A stretch of DNA of 64,000 nucleotides from Legionella drozanskii LLAP-1 (GTDB lineage Bacteria; Pseudomonadota; Gammaproteobacteria; Legionellales; Legionellaceae). Positions 44,296 through 52,878 of the stretch are shown in pieces. The stretch is taken from positions 172,520 through 236,519 of the forward strand of contig NZ_LNXY01000020.1 in the NCBI RefSeq assembly GCF_001467585.1, read 5' to 3'. A program made the position numbers and the translations under genes. Positions within the stretch are counted from its first letter, which is position 1, and every line of letters starts with the position of its first letter. The notes under the pieces were generated by a model that was not told the DNA's origin, made no database searches, and was given only the letters and a program-made list of their open reading frames with translations.

Positions 44296-45030
44296 TTAAA
44301 GTTTACTGAAATAATCAGCAATCAATGGATGTGGATTTTTTATTAATTCTTTATAAGGAGCGGCACATAATACTTTTCCCTCTCCTAAAAAGGCAACTCT
44401 ATCTGCTATCTTTAATGATTCTAAATCATGACTAATCATTACAATAGTTAAATATAACGCCTCTCTTAAAAAAAGAATTAGTTCATCAAATTGTCTTGCA
44501 CTATGTGGGTCGAGTCCCGTTGTAGGCTCATCCAAAAATAATAACTCAGGGTCCATGGAAAGAGCTCGCGCAGCAGCTGCTCGTCGTTGCATTCCGCCAC
44601 TTAATTCAGAGGGAAATTTGCCTGCCGATTCTTTCGGTAATCCTACTAAAGAAATCTTTAGCATGCCTAGCTCTTCCATGAACGTTTTTTTGAGCGCGGT
44701 AAATTCCTGCATGGGGAACATAATATTTTCTAAGACATTCATGGATGAAAAAAGGGCGCTATGTTGAAACATCATACCCCAGCGGCGACGCAAGGCATTG
44801 GCTTGATAGGTATTAAGCTGACTAATGTCGTTTCCAAAAATCTTTAAAGAGCCAGCAGTTGGTTGCATAAGCATGAGTAAGCTGCGTAAAATGGTTGTTT
44901 TGCCGCTGCCGCTTCCGCCGATGATGGCTAGAATTTCGCCTTTTTCTACGGTTAGATTGACATCGGAATGTACCCATTGCCCGCCTAAATAGTTTTTTAA
45001 TCCAGAAATTTCGATGATTGGCTCACTCAT
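44296..45030 (-). CDS. Lipid ABC transporter ATP-binding protein (MlaF-like)
   Basis: 244 residues from the ATG at 45030, whose A is shared with the TAA stop of the permease gene. Walker A is GGSGSGKTTILRSL, the signature is LSGGMQRRAAAARA, and Walker B is LLFLDEPTTGLDPHSARQFD. The GMQRR signature and LDPHSA are typical of the MlaF/Ttg2A branch. It energises phospholipid or sterol-like transport across the envelope with the MCE and permease subunits. Confidence 0.93.
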   Translation of the reverse strand: MSEPIIEISGLKNYLGGQWVHSDVNLTVEKGEILAIIGGSGSGKTTILRSLLMLMQPTAGSLKIFGNDISQLNTYQANALRRRWGMMFQHSALFSSMNVLENIMFPMQEFTALKKTFMEELGMLKISLVGLPKESAGKFPSELSGGMQRRAAAARALSMDPELLFLDEPTTGLDPHSARQFDELILFLREALYLTIVMISHDLESLKIADRVAFLGEGKVLCAAPYKELIKNPHPLIADYFSKL

Positions 45031-46160
45031 TAGATACCCATCCAACTGTAAACGACAGAGTAAACGGCATCGGCAACAATGATTAGAAACAATGCCTGGA
45101 CAACACTTTTAGTGGTTTGTGAGCCAATCGTATCTCCACTGGCTTGCACCCTGAAGCCTTGAAAGCAGCCTACCAGCGCAATGAGTATGGCAAATGCGGG
45201 TGCTTTATACAGCCCTAATAACATCTGTTCCAAGCCAACTGATTCTTTGAGGCGCGCTAGAAAATCGAGATAGCCAACATTCAGCATCCATTTGGACATG
45301 AATATAGCGCCGATAATACTAAAAACATCAGACCAGAAAATAATCAAAGGAAACACAAACAACAAACCCATGACTTTGGGCATGACGAGCAGTTCGGTAG
45401 GCGATAGCCCCATTGTCAGAAGTGCATCGACTTCTTCATTAATTTTCATACTACCTATTTGTGCAGTGAAGGCAGAGCTTGTGCGTCCGGCAACAATGAT
45501 TGCAGTAATTAATGGGGCAAACTCTCGAAATATCGCCATTCCAGACAGATAAGCAATAAAAATATTGGCTCCATAAGTTTGCAACTGTAATCCCATTTGA
45601 TAAGCAAGCACTACTCCGATAAGAAATGACAAGAGAGCAAGAATAGGTAGGGCTTGGATACCCGCGGAATGAATATTGGCCACGATACTGGGAAATTGAA
45701 ACCGTCGCCAATTGCCAAGAGCTTCAAAAAATTTAGAACTTAAATCGCCGATTAAAATGATTAAACCGTCAGTTTGTCGTATTTTATGGATCGTTTCTTC
45801 GCCAATTCTATCTAGTAGGTTCGGCTGTTTGACAGTAGGTGGTTTGTAAGCGAGTATTTCTTTCTTTTCTTGGACTAAGTCTAATAGTTTTTTCTGTTCT
45901 TTGTTAAAGTCAGTTAATTCAACATCTTTCCCTTTGCTTTTTAAAATGTCCATGCAATGCGCCAAGGCTAAGGCACCAGAACTATCAAATTGAGTCATGG
46001 CGGCACCGCTGATTTTCACTTTTTTCTCTGCAGGAATGGTGGAAGTATCAAAACGACTTAATAAATCATTCAACTTTAAAACAGACCATGACCCCTCGCA
46101 TTGATAGCAGAGGTTTTCTTGATCAAAAGTAAAATTGGTTAAAGGTGTTGCCTTAGCCAT
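45030..46160 (-). CDS. Lipid ABC transporter permease (MlaE-like) with N-terminal STAS domain
   Basis: 376 residues. The first 105 form a STAS domain (AAMTQFDSSGALALAHCMDI), which in E. coli is a separate protein, MlaB. Then comes the MlaE permease (about 125-376) with ALLSFLIGVVLAYQMGLQLQ, REFAPLITAIIVAGRTSSAF and MKINEEVDALLTMGLSP, and five or so helices. The STAS-permease fusion replaces MlaB, so the set is self-contained. It is first in the operon, and the next genes overlap or nearly touch. Confidence 0.92.
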   Translation of the reverse strand: MAKATPLTNFTFDQENLCYQCEGSWSVLKLNDLLSRFDTSTIPAEKKVKISGAAMTQFDSSGALALAHCMDILKSKGKDVELTDFNKEQKKLLDLVQEKKEILAYKPPTVKQPNLLDRIGEETIHKIRQTDGLIILIGDLSSKFFEALGNWRRFQFPSIVANIHSAGIQALPILALLSFLIGVVLAYQMGLQLQTYGANIFIAYLSGMAIFREFAPLITAIIVAGRTSSAFTAQIGSMKINEEVDALLTMGLSPTELLVMPKVMGLLFVFPLIIFWSDVFSIIGAIFMSKWMLNVGYLDFLARLKESVGLEQMLLGLYKAPAFAILIALVGCFQGFRVQASGDTIGSQTTKSVVQALFLIIVADAVYSVVYSWMGI

Positions 46161-46341
46161 AAGAAATTTTATTAGAGGAAATAACCTAGCATAATACGAA
46201 ATAGGTCATTGCAGCAAAGTAAGGTTTGAATAATTTTAGAAAAATGAAGAACTACCCAACAAACAGGTGTAAAGTTTCTAGAAAATCTAGTTGGAAGAGT
46301 TAATTTGTGATAAAATCCAGACCATTTTTCTGGCGAAGTAA

Positions 46342-47376
46342 ATGGGCATGCAAGACGACTATAGCCAATTTGAAAAACGCAAACAAGATCACATTGAGCT
46401 TGCTTTAATGCAGGTAAATCAAGCGAGTGAACTCAATGTCTTAGATCATTTAACTTTAGCGCACGAAGCGCTTCCTGATCTTAATTTTGCAGAAATTATG
46501 ATTACTAGCCAGCGTTTTGGTAGAGAAGTTTGCAGTCCTTTTTTTGTGAGTTCTATGACTGCTGGACATCGTGGGGCAGTGAATATCAATCGTAATCTGA
46601 TAACAGCTTGCGCAGAGAGTGGTTGGGCAATGGGGGTGGGTTCGCAACGTCGTGAGTTAACCGACCATCAAGCAGCTCTTGAATGGTATGAGCTGCGTCG
46701 CGATTTCCCAAAAGTAAGTCTCTTTTCTAATTTAGGGATTGCCCAGTTAATTAATACGCCTTTGCTACAAATTCAAAATTTAATTGAAGCCTTAGAGGCA
46801 GAAGCGCTTATTATCCATTGCAATCCCTTGCAAGAGGCGATTCAACCTGAAGGTACGCCGCAATTTAAAGGCTGCTGGGATGCCCTCGCTAATCTAGTAA
46901 AGCAGATCGATAGACCCATTATAGTAAAAGAAACCGGTTGTGGTTTTTCACCCAATACGTTAAAGCGCTTAAATGACATTGGCGTTGCTGCAGTAGATGT
47001 CAGTGGTTTAGGCGGAACGCATTGGGGAAGAATCGAAGGACATCGCGCTAGTGAAGGAAGCATTAAACAGCGAACCGCAGTCACTTTTCGGAACTGGGGA
47101 GTCGATACGGTACAAACGGTAATTCAGGCGGTTTCTTTAAATCCTAGTTTTGAAGTCTGGGGCTCAGGTGGCGTCCGTAATGGCTTAGATGCCGCAAAAT
47201 TATTGGCGCTCGGCGCAGCCTCAGTGGGTTTTGCCAAACCAATGTTAGATGCGGCGTTAGAAAATGCGCAAGCCGTACAAGATCTTATGAAATTAATCGA
47301 ATATGAATTAAAGGTTGCTATGTTTTGTACTGGTAGCCGAATAATCAGTGAGCTAAAGGAGAAGGCATGCCGTTAA
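46342..47376 (+). CDS. fni: Isopentenyl-diphosphate delta-isomerase, type 2 (FMN-dependent)
   Basis: 344 residues. Start options are ATGs at 46342 and 46348. Type 2 signatures are FEKRKQDHIELALM, SPFFVSSMTAGHRGAVNINR, VGSQR, LIIHCNPLQEAIQPEG, IVKETGCGFSP, VDVSGLGGTHWGRIE and WGSGGVRNGLDAAKLLALGA. It interconverts IPP and DMAPP with reduced FMN. It is first of three mevalonate genes in overlapping order with mvaA and a GHMP kinase. Confidence 0.94.
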   Translation: MGMQDDYSQFEKRKQDHIELALMQVNQASELNVLDHLTLAHEALPDLNFAEIMITSQRFGREVCSPFFVSSMTAGHRGAVNINRNLITACAESGWAMGVGSQRRELTDHQAALEWYELRRDFPKVSLFSNLGIAQLINTPLLQIQNLIEALEAEALIIHCNPLQEAIQPEGTPQFKGCWDALANLVKQIDRPIIVKETGCGFSPNTLKRLNDIGVAAVDVSGLGGTHWGRIEGHRASEGSIKQRTAVTFRNWGVDTVQTVIQAVSLNPSFEVWGSGGVRNGLDAAKLLALGAASVGFAKPMLDAALENAQAVQDLMKLIEYELKVAMFCTGSRIISELKEKACR

Positions 47377-48665
47377 GTAATCAAGCAGGTCAATTATTCC
47401 AGGGATTTTCTAAATTAGCTCGCGAAGAAAGGTTTCAACGCTTATTAGAGTTGGGAGCGTTAACCGAGGAAGATATTCGCTATTTACAAGCAGGTGGTGT
47501 GCAAGAGACAGTGCTCGCTGATAAGTTAATCGAAAACGTGATTGGTTATTTTCAGCTTCCATTAGGCGTAGCCACGAATTTTTTTATCGATGGAAGAGAT
47601 TATGTAATCCCTCTAGCTGTAGAAGAAACATCGATCATCGCAGCGCTCTCAAAGACTGCAAAATGGATAAGACAGCAGGGTGAAATTACTACTCAAGTAG
47701 AGGGCGAATGCATTATTGGCCAAATTCAATTGGCAAAAGTAAATAATTTGGCACGTTTTGAAACGCTTTTTCATGAAAGCAAACGTTTTTTGATAGAAAA
47801 AGCAAATGAAGAAGTTGCTTCCAGCATGGTAAAACGCGGCGGTGGAGTGGTTGATTTGCAACTGCGACATCTAGCCCGCGAAGATGGTGGTGATATGGTA
47901 GTTATTCATCTAATGATGAATAGCTGCGATGCAATGGGCGCTAATATCATTAACCAAGTTCTAGAGTATTTAAAAGAACCTTTAGAAAATTTAACTGGTG
48001 AACAAGTCACCATGTGTATTTTGTCCAATCTAAATGATCAGAAATTAACGACGGCTAAAGTCGTCATTCGTGATGTCGACCCCGAGCTTGGTGACCGTTT
48101 ACAAGAAGCTTCCTTATTTGCAGAAACTGACCCTTACCGTGCAGCGACTCATAATAAAGGTGTTATGAATGGTATTGATCCTGTCTTAATCGCCACCGGA
48201 AATGATTGGCGGGCCGTCGAAGCAGGCATTCACGCTTATGCAACACGCGATGGAAGGTATCAAGCAATTACTCGTTGGCGATATGAACAAGGGACTTTAA
48301 CAGGTCAATTAACTGCACCAATTATCGTCGGTACTGTGGGCGGAGTGACTGCGCTTCATCCTACTGCAAAACTCTGTCTACGAATGATGGATATTGAATC
48401 TGCTAATCATTTATCGCGTATTATTGCCGCAGTTGGTCTTGTACAAAATCTAGGCGCACTTAGAGCATTATGTACTGAAGGAATTATTCAAGGGCATATG
48501 AAATTGCACATCGATAATTTAGTGTTAGTCGCGGGAGCGACGGACAGTGAAATGCCTGTGCTGAAAGAGCGCTTGCAACGCTGGTTGACCACGAATAAAC
48601 GCATCAGTTTAAATAATGCCTGTGCTTTGTTAACTGAAATCAGGCAAGTGCAGACTGCAACATGA
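47367..48665 (+). CDS. mvaA: Hydroxymethylglutaryl-CoA reductase, class II
   Basis: 432 residues, the class II (bacterial-type) size without membrane anchor. Visible are FSKLAREERFQRLLELGALT, the substrate stretch GVATNFFIDGRDYVIPLAVE, MMNSCDAMGANIINQVLE (active-site Asp-Ala-Met-Gly-Ala-Asn) and NDWRAVEAGIHAYATR. It makes mevalonate from HMG-CoA. The gene overlaps fni by 10 bases and the kinase by 4. Class II enzymes can be catabolic, but the surrounding pathway genes argue for isoprenoid synthesis. Confidence 0.94.
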   Translation: MPLSNQAGQLFQGFSKLAREERFQRLLELGALTEEDIRYLQAGGVQETVLADKLIENVIGYFQLPLGVATNFFIDGRDYVIPLAVEETSIIAALSKTAKWIRQQGEITTQVEGECIIGQIQLAKVNNLARFETLFHESKRFLIEKANEEVASSMVKRGGGVVDLQLRHLAREDGGDMVVIHLMMNSCDAMGANIINQVLEYLKEPLENLTGEQVTMCILSNLNDQKLTTAKVVIRDVDPELGDRLQEASLFAETDPYRAATHNKGVMNGIDPVLIATGNDWRAVEAGIHAYATRDGRYQAITRWRYEQGTLTGQLTAPIIVGTVGGVTALHPTAKLCLRMMDIESANHLSRIIAAVGLVQNLGALRALCTEGIIQGHMKLHIDNLVLVAGATDSEMPVLKERLQRWLTTNKRISLNNACALLTEIRQVQTAT

Positions 48666-49558
48666 AATGGCGTATTCCAGCAAAGACTTTTTTACTCGGT
48701 GAATATGCTGCTGTGGCTGGGGCCTCAGCGATTATTTTAACCACATCGCCTTGTTTTGAACTATCGTTGACCGAGGATAATATCATGCAAGGTATTCATC
48801 CAGATTCTCCGGCAGGGCAGTGGTGGGCTCATCATCGCATTTCATCTCAGGGCATCAGATGGCATGATCCTTATCAAGGAAAGGGTGGCCTCGGAGCATC
48901 GAGTGCCCAATTTCTTGGCGTTTATTTAGCGAGTTGTCGTTTATTGCACGTTGAGCCAAGTCCTAAAGCTTTATTAGATGCTTATTATCAATGCGCGTGG
49001 CGAGGCGAAGGTTTGAGGCCTAGTGGTTACGATTTGCTAGCACAATCGCAAAATCGCTGTGTTTATATTAATCGCGAACAGCAAATCCTTAAATCGTATG
49101 AATGGCCTTTTAAAGATATTTCTTTTTTGCTTTTGCATAGTGGTCAAAAATTAGCAACGCATTATCATTTAAGGAACATGAGCTTACCCCCCACAATAAA
49201 CCAGCTAGCTGTCACTGTGGAACTTGCTCAAGCAGCGTTTGAACAGGTTAATAGCGAAGAATTAGTCAAGGCAGTAAACACTTATCAGCAACAATTGGCC
49301 AATTTACATTTGGTTGCTCCTCACAGTCTGGAGCATATTCAAATTTTTAATTCACAATCTGATGTTTTAGCAACCAAAGGCTGTGGGGCTTTGGGAGCTG
49401 ATGTTTTATTACTAATAGTGCCTAGTAATTGCTTAAAAACAAAAGCAAAAAATTTAACGGCCGAGGGATGGACAGTTTTAGCAACGAGCGAAGAATTGTA
49501 TACTGGTCGTGCGTTAATGAAAAATAAACCGCATAAAACACTTGAAATTTTACCCTGA
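48662..49558 (+). CDS. GHMP kinase, probable phosphomevalonate kinase
   Basis: 298 residues starting at the ATGA overlap with mvaA. The GHMP start is PAKTFLLGEYAAVAGASAII. The phosphate loop is GKGGLGASSAQFLGVYLAS, and the third motif is KGCGALGADVLLLIVP. RPSGYDLLAQSQ carries the catalytic region. With mevalonate kinase and decarboxylase assigned elsewhere in the window, this is the missing phosphomevalonate kinase step. The assignment depends on context, because GHMP kinases look alike at this level. Confidence 0.8.
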   Translation: MKWRIPAKTFLLGEYAAVAGASAIILTTSPCFELSLTEDNIMQGIHPDSPAGQWWAHHRISSQGIRWHDPYQGKGGLGASSAQFLGVYLASCRLLHVEPSPKALLDAYYQCAWRGEGLRPSGYDLLAQSQNRCVYINREQQILKSYEWPFKDISFLLLHSGQKLATHYHLRNMSLPPTINQLAVTVELAQAAFEQVNSEELVKAVNTYQQQLANLHLVAPHSLEHIQIFNSQSDVLATKGCGALGADVLLLIVPSNCLKTKAKNLTAEGWTVLATSEELYTGRALMKNKPHKTLEILP

Positions 49559-49569
49559 TCGGGTATGAT
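49542..49569 (+). promoter_or_regulatory. Promoter of the tRNA cluster
   Basis: TTGAAA (49542-49547), a 16-base spacer and TATGAT (49564-49569) lie 14 bases upstream of the first tRNA. The -35 lies within the 3' end of the GHMP kinase gene. Confidence 0.55.
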
Positions 49570-49582
49570 TCCAGCCTCTTTG

Positions 49583-49658
49583 GGGCCGTTAGCTCAGTTG
49601 GTAGAGCAGGAGGCTTTTAACCTCTGTGTCATAGGTTCGAATCCTATACGGCCCACCA
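49583..49658 (+). tRNA. tRNA-Lys (anticodon TTT), copy 1
   Basis: 76 bases with encoded CCA. The acceptor GGGCCGT pairs with ACGGCCC, the anticodon loop is CTTTTAA, and the T-arm contains GGTTCGAATCC. It is identical to the copy at 49710-49785. A GACACAAA/TTTGTGTC hairpin (49663-49680) follows, probably a processing signal. Confidence 0.96.
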
Positions 49659-49709
49659 TTTTGACACAAAAGTTTGTGTCGTAGTTTTATGTGAAGAGTT
49701 ACCTTGTTA

Positions 49710-49785
49710 GGGCCGTTAGCTCAGTTGGTAGAGCAGGAGGCTTTTAACCTCTGTGTCATAGGTTCGAATCCTATACGGCCCACCA
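49710..49785 (+). tRNA. tRNA-Lys (anticodon TTT), copy 2
   Basis: 76 bases, the same sequence throughout as copy 1, including CCA, so it arose by tandem duplication. It is transcribed with copy 1 and tRNA-Arg. Confidence 0.96.
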
Positions 49786-49817
49786 TCCTAACAGATATTC
49801 CGATCATCCACCGCAAT

Positions 49818-49894
49818 GCGCTCGTAGCTCAGCTGGATAGAGTACTTGGCTTCGAACCAAGGTGTCGGGGGTTCGAGTCCCTCCGAGCGCGCCA
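49818..49894 (+). tRNA. tRNA-Arg (anticodon TCG)
   Basis: 77 bases with encoded CCA. The acceptor GCGCTCG pairs with CGAGCGC, the anticodon loop is CTTCGAA, and the T-arm contains GGTTCGAGTCC. Its 3' half from 49850 recurs at 53333-53380, making this the likely attachment site of an integrated element. Confidence 0.95.
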
Positions 49895-50053
49895 TTTAAT
49901 TCGTTTAAAATCAAATAGTTATAAATTAAATTTACATTTTTTGAAGAATTAGAAAAATGAGATGTAGCAAAATTCTAACACCCCTCTCCAGTCAGCAGGA
50001 AAGCCAAGTACCTTTTGTATAGCTATAAATTGGATTTTCAAAAAGAAACCGCT

Positions 50054-50245
50054 ATGAACTCGGTCTCGCACTTCAAATGGTCTATCACGCCAATCGGGTC
50101 TAGCTTTGCCAGAAGGTATGCCTTTTATTTTTTAAAATCAGTTGGTTATTCAATAAAATTCGAGTGCGATTGCCATACGCTTTCGTGCAATGATATCTCA
50201 ATTCTTGCGCAACTTTTTGAAGTATCGTTAGATTATTATCAATAA
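50054..50245 (+). CDS. Small hypothetical protein (doubtful)
   Basis: 63 residues from the ATG at 50054, or 76 from a weak upstream start at 50015. It has no recognised domain, signal peptide or clear ribosome site. The composition is mixed with three Cys (KFECDCHTLSC). It sits in the decayed element. It could be a real small gene or a chance frame; I cannot decide. Confidence 0.3.
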   Translation: MNSVSHFKWSITPIGSSFARRYAFYFLKSVGYSIKFECDCHTLSCNDISILAQLFEVSLDYYQ

Positions 50246-50607
50246 TAATTCTCCTTTTTCACTGATTATCTTAAATCGCTACGGGCACTCGTAGGCTAGG
50301 TTTTTACTGCAGCGCTAGTAGATAGGATTTACTAAGTGTCTATCAACGTTATCTAAATCGCTTTATGGTGCAGAAAGAAGGAAATTTTAGAGAAAACCCA
50401 GGAGTAAGAATAGTGATTGCGCAGTCTACTGCTCAGATGGTAGTTACTGCTGCGAGGAGTTTTAGTGCTCTCAGGTTCCCGCGATATTATGCGGACTTTG
50501 TTGTATCTTCATTATACCATTGCAGCGATAGTGTTAGTTGTTGCATTTTAGTTAGAATCCGTCTTTAATCTTGCAAATAAATTAATAAACTCTAATCAGG
50601 AGCTGTT

Positions 50608-51039
50608 ATGCAAAGTAAGTTTGTGCCTGTTAATGCTGAAGATTTCCTAAATAATCTCCTAAACACTGAAGGGGGGGCTAAAGCAATCTTAGTGAAACTA
50701 GAGCAAATTAATGGCCTAGCTCTAAAAGAAATTCTGGGTAAAATGGACTCTATTCAGATAGATACTACTCTTCAAGCTATAAAATCTCAGTCACACAACC
50801 CTTGGCTTGATCAACAAATTCAAAGTAATTTAGAACTCGTATCGACGGCAATGGCCGAAGTACCACCGGAACAGGATGGAATACGTTTTTTTCCCTCCCC
50901 CAGCAGCGAAATGTTGAAAGGCATTAAAGAAGCGATAGAGCAGTATAAAGCGTGGAAAGAAATAGATAAAGAATACAGTCCTATTTTGGAAGAGGAGTTA
51001 AAGAAGAGAAATACTTCTTGCCAGCCTTCTTTAAACTAG
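50608..51039 (+). CDS. Hypothetical cytoplasmic protein in the tRNA-Arg element
   Basis: 143 residues, helical and charged, without signal peptide or membrane segment. A good Shine-Dalgarno AGGAG lies 6 bases before the ATG. Visible sequence includes AEDFLNNLLNTEGGAKAILV and a Lys/Glu-rich C-terminus (AWKEIDKEYSPILEEELKKR), ending in a polar tail. The Glu-rich end would suit a Dot/Icm signal, but the evidence is thin. I do not recognise the family. Position in a mobile element suggests horizontal origin. Confidence 0.55.
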   Translation: MQSKFVPVNAEDFLNNLLNTEGGAKAILVKLEQINGLALKEILGKMDSIQIDTTLQAIKSQSHNPWLDQQIQSNLELVSTAMAEVPPEQDGIRFFPSPSSEMLKGIKEAIEQYKAWKEIDKEYSPILEEELKKRNTSCQPSLN

Positions 51040-51182
51040 GGTCTGTTTAGCAAAGCCACAGCAGGTTAAGCAACTAGAAAGAACTTATGCTGCTTTTTTA
51101 GAGGCAATAACGATATTTTCAGAAACAGTAAAAATGGAGTTTTTTAATTCATAAATACTAAATGCATTGAAATTCCAATTAT

Positions 51183-51245
51183 GGGGTCGCGCGTCTTGCT
51201 TTTGTTTAATTCTAACTGAAAAAGCTAAAGGCAAGACGCGACCCC
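51183..51245. repeat. Inverted repeat GGGGTCGCG...CGCGACCCC, IS/RAYT-type debris
   Basis: GGGGTCGCGCGTCTTGC (51183-51199) faces GCAAGACGCGACCCC (51231-51245), with a two-base insertion in the left arm. Such GGGGTCG...TCTTGC palindromes commonly flank REP-associated (Y1) transposases in related genomes. No transposase frame lies inside, so this is a remnant. The 390-base gap between the 143-residue gene and the ISL3 pseudogene otherwise holds nothing I can assign. Confidence 0.5.
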
Positions 51246-51428
51246 GATTCCTTATATTCGATGGACATCTTTAGTATATTGCGCCCTTAGAATCGTGACG
51301 GGTGGAGTTCGCAGCGCTCATTTATTGATTAGATATTGAATTCATCGATCGGCGAGGTTATGCTGGGTGTTGAGATTGTTCAATTTGCGGAGAAAAATCG
51401 GGTCTTTCCCAATTACGGGGGCAATTTC

Positions 51429-52100
51429 TTAGCCCCATAGCACTCTAACTCTCAGTCTATAATTTTCAAAATTTCTAAATCCATAAGCCCTTCGTTGAAT
51501 CAATTCATTTTTCGATGAAAGCCTTCTGTTATTCCATTATTTTTCGTAAAACGCAGCATTCTAACGACTTCGTCTCTCCATTTAAATAATGTATTACCTA
51601 AAGTTTTAAGAGGTTGAAAAGGGCTTTGTTTGAGTTGGTTAAGCATGTCTAAAAAGCGTGGTAATAACCGCTTACACTCTTTTGCAGTACAGTGCTTTTT
51701 GTTCAACAACAGATGCAACTGCTGTTTAAAGTCATAAATTGCGGCGATTGCAGGTTGTTGCTCTAGGTAGCTATTACGTTTTGATAATCTTAAAGAGGTT
51801 AAGTTCTCAGGCTTAGTTTTTAAAGCCCTCAACGTACCTCTTTGATATTTCATTTTAGGGTCAATTTGATGGAAGGTTTGCATACTTAGCTGATTGACAA
51901 GGCGGATAACATGAAAGCGATCTGCAACGATTTTAGCATTAGGGAAATACTTTTTGATTAAAGAACGAGGGGATCCATACAAATGACTTGGACTCGTTCT
52001 TTTCCTGGAAGTTGTTGAAGGTAGTCTCTTAAAGCAGGTTCACTGTGGCCTGGTACTACATCAAATACTTTATGCTTTCTAAGGTCATTTAAATTCCACT
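51429..52100 (-). pseudogene. ISL3-family transposase, 5'-truncated and frameshifted
   Basis: Minus-strand pieces in three frames reconstruct one transposase. First is HKVFDVVPGHSEPALRDYLQ to VQVICMD (52076-51977). A frameshift leads into SLIKKYFPNAKIVADRFHVI to GITEGFHRKMN. Then a missing A at about 51500 leads into LIQRRAYGFRNFENYRLRVR, ending at the stop 51429-51431. RFHVIRLVNQ and NGITEGFHRK are diagnostic for ISL3. The N-terminal third is gone. It is non-functional. Confidence 0.85.
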
Positions 52101-52155
52101 AAACTCAACTATTAAAGACTATAATTATCTTAATTGACAGCTTAAGGAGTAAATT

Positions 52156-52398
52156 ATGTATGGTGAAGAGAATGTAATAATAGAAGATTGTAATAACATT
52201 TTACGTAATAATGGGTTTTCTACTGATGAATTTAAAATCACAATAGAAAACGGTACCAGTTATAATCCAAACCAAATAGTAGGCGTTCAAGTATGGATTA
52301 CAGTAGAAAAGAAAGCTATAAGAAAAAAATATGGTTTATACCGTACTGATTGGCCTACTGATTTTGAAGCTGATTTAAAAAATGGCTCTTTTAATTAG
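52156..52398 (+). CDS. Small hypothetical protein
   Basis: 80 residues with a good ribosome site (AAGGAG 8 bases before the ATG) and a TATAAT-like -10 at 52120-52125. No signal peptide or membrane segment is visible. The sequence (VIIEDCNNILRNNGFSTDEF, then VGVQVWITVEKKAIRKKYGL) suggests a small alpha/beta fold. I do not recognise the family. It lies inside the decayed element, between the two transposase remnants. Confidence 0.55.
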   Translation: MYGEENVIIEDCNNILRNNGFSTDEFKITIENGTSYNPNQIVGVQVWITVEKKAIRKKYGLYRTDWPTDFEADLKNGSFN

Positions 52399-52491
52399 GT
52401 AGGTAGTGACGCACTCTCTCTTCGACCCGATTGGTCAAATTGCGATAAATGATTACTTATATTAAAACTTTTATTTATGCAATTGAGTGAA

Positions 52492-52878
52492 CTATTTATT
52501 GCATGAATACCCTAAAGACTCCAGTCCTTTCTCCAAATAATAAGCAATAGTGGGTTTTGAAAATAAGTGGGCTGTTAAATTAGGAGGTAAATTATTTCTT
52601 GCCTCTTTATGTGCACTACTCCAATCTTTTTCAACAAAATCACCTCTGCCTATATACATCAAAGAAAGTAGATCAACTTTCTCGTCACTATTGAGGTCAT
52701 TTATTATTTCTTTTACTTCGGTATAACTAAGATCATCAGCATGATCTGCCAGAATTTGTTGCATATCATAATCATATTCTGAATTTGGTGCTTCTTCTTC
52801 GAAGGTAACACCCTCTTTTGCCTGAAATTCCTTTGCTTTGGCAATTATAAAACAAACAGTTTCAGGCAATGTAAGCAT
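52492..52878 (-). CDS. DUF3775 family protein
   Basis: 128 residues, acidic and helical: PETVCFIIAKAKEFQAKEGV, an acidic linker, then VDLLSLMYIGRGDFVEKDWS and KPTIAYYLEKGLESLGYSC. This pattern (LxxLMxxGRGD, then YLxxGLxxLG) fits DUF3775, a family of unknown function often carried on plasmids and islands. The first codons lie inside an IS3 transposase remnant that reads the same DNA in another frame, so the true upstream region was replaced and expression is uncertain. Confidence 0.65.
   Translation of the reverse strand: MLTLPETVCFIIAKAKEFQAKEGVTFEEEAPNSEYDYDMQQILADHADDLSYTEVKEIINDLNSDEKVDLLSLMYIGRGDFVEKDWSSAHKEARNNLPPNLTAHLFSKPTIAYYLEKGLESLGYSCNK

Noticed and set aside
50365-50568. Open frame of 67 codons between the small gene and the 143-residue gene.
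   Set aside because: No ribosome site, odd composition and no domain; likely a chance frame in IS-rich DNA.
52112-52127. A 16-base sequence TTAAAGACTATAATTA shared with 61961-61976, both upstream of small genes.
   Set aside because: In AT-rich DNA a 16-base match within 64 kb is expected by chance; each merely contains a -10-like TATAAT.
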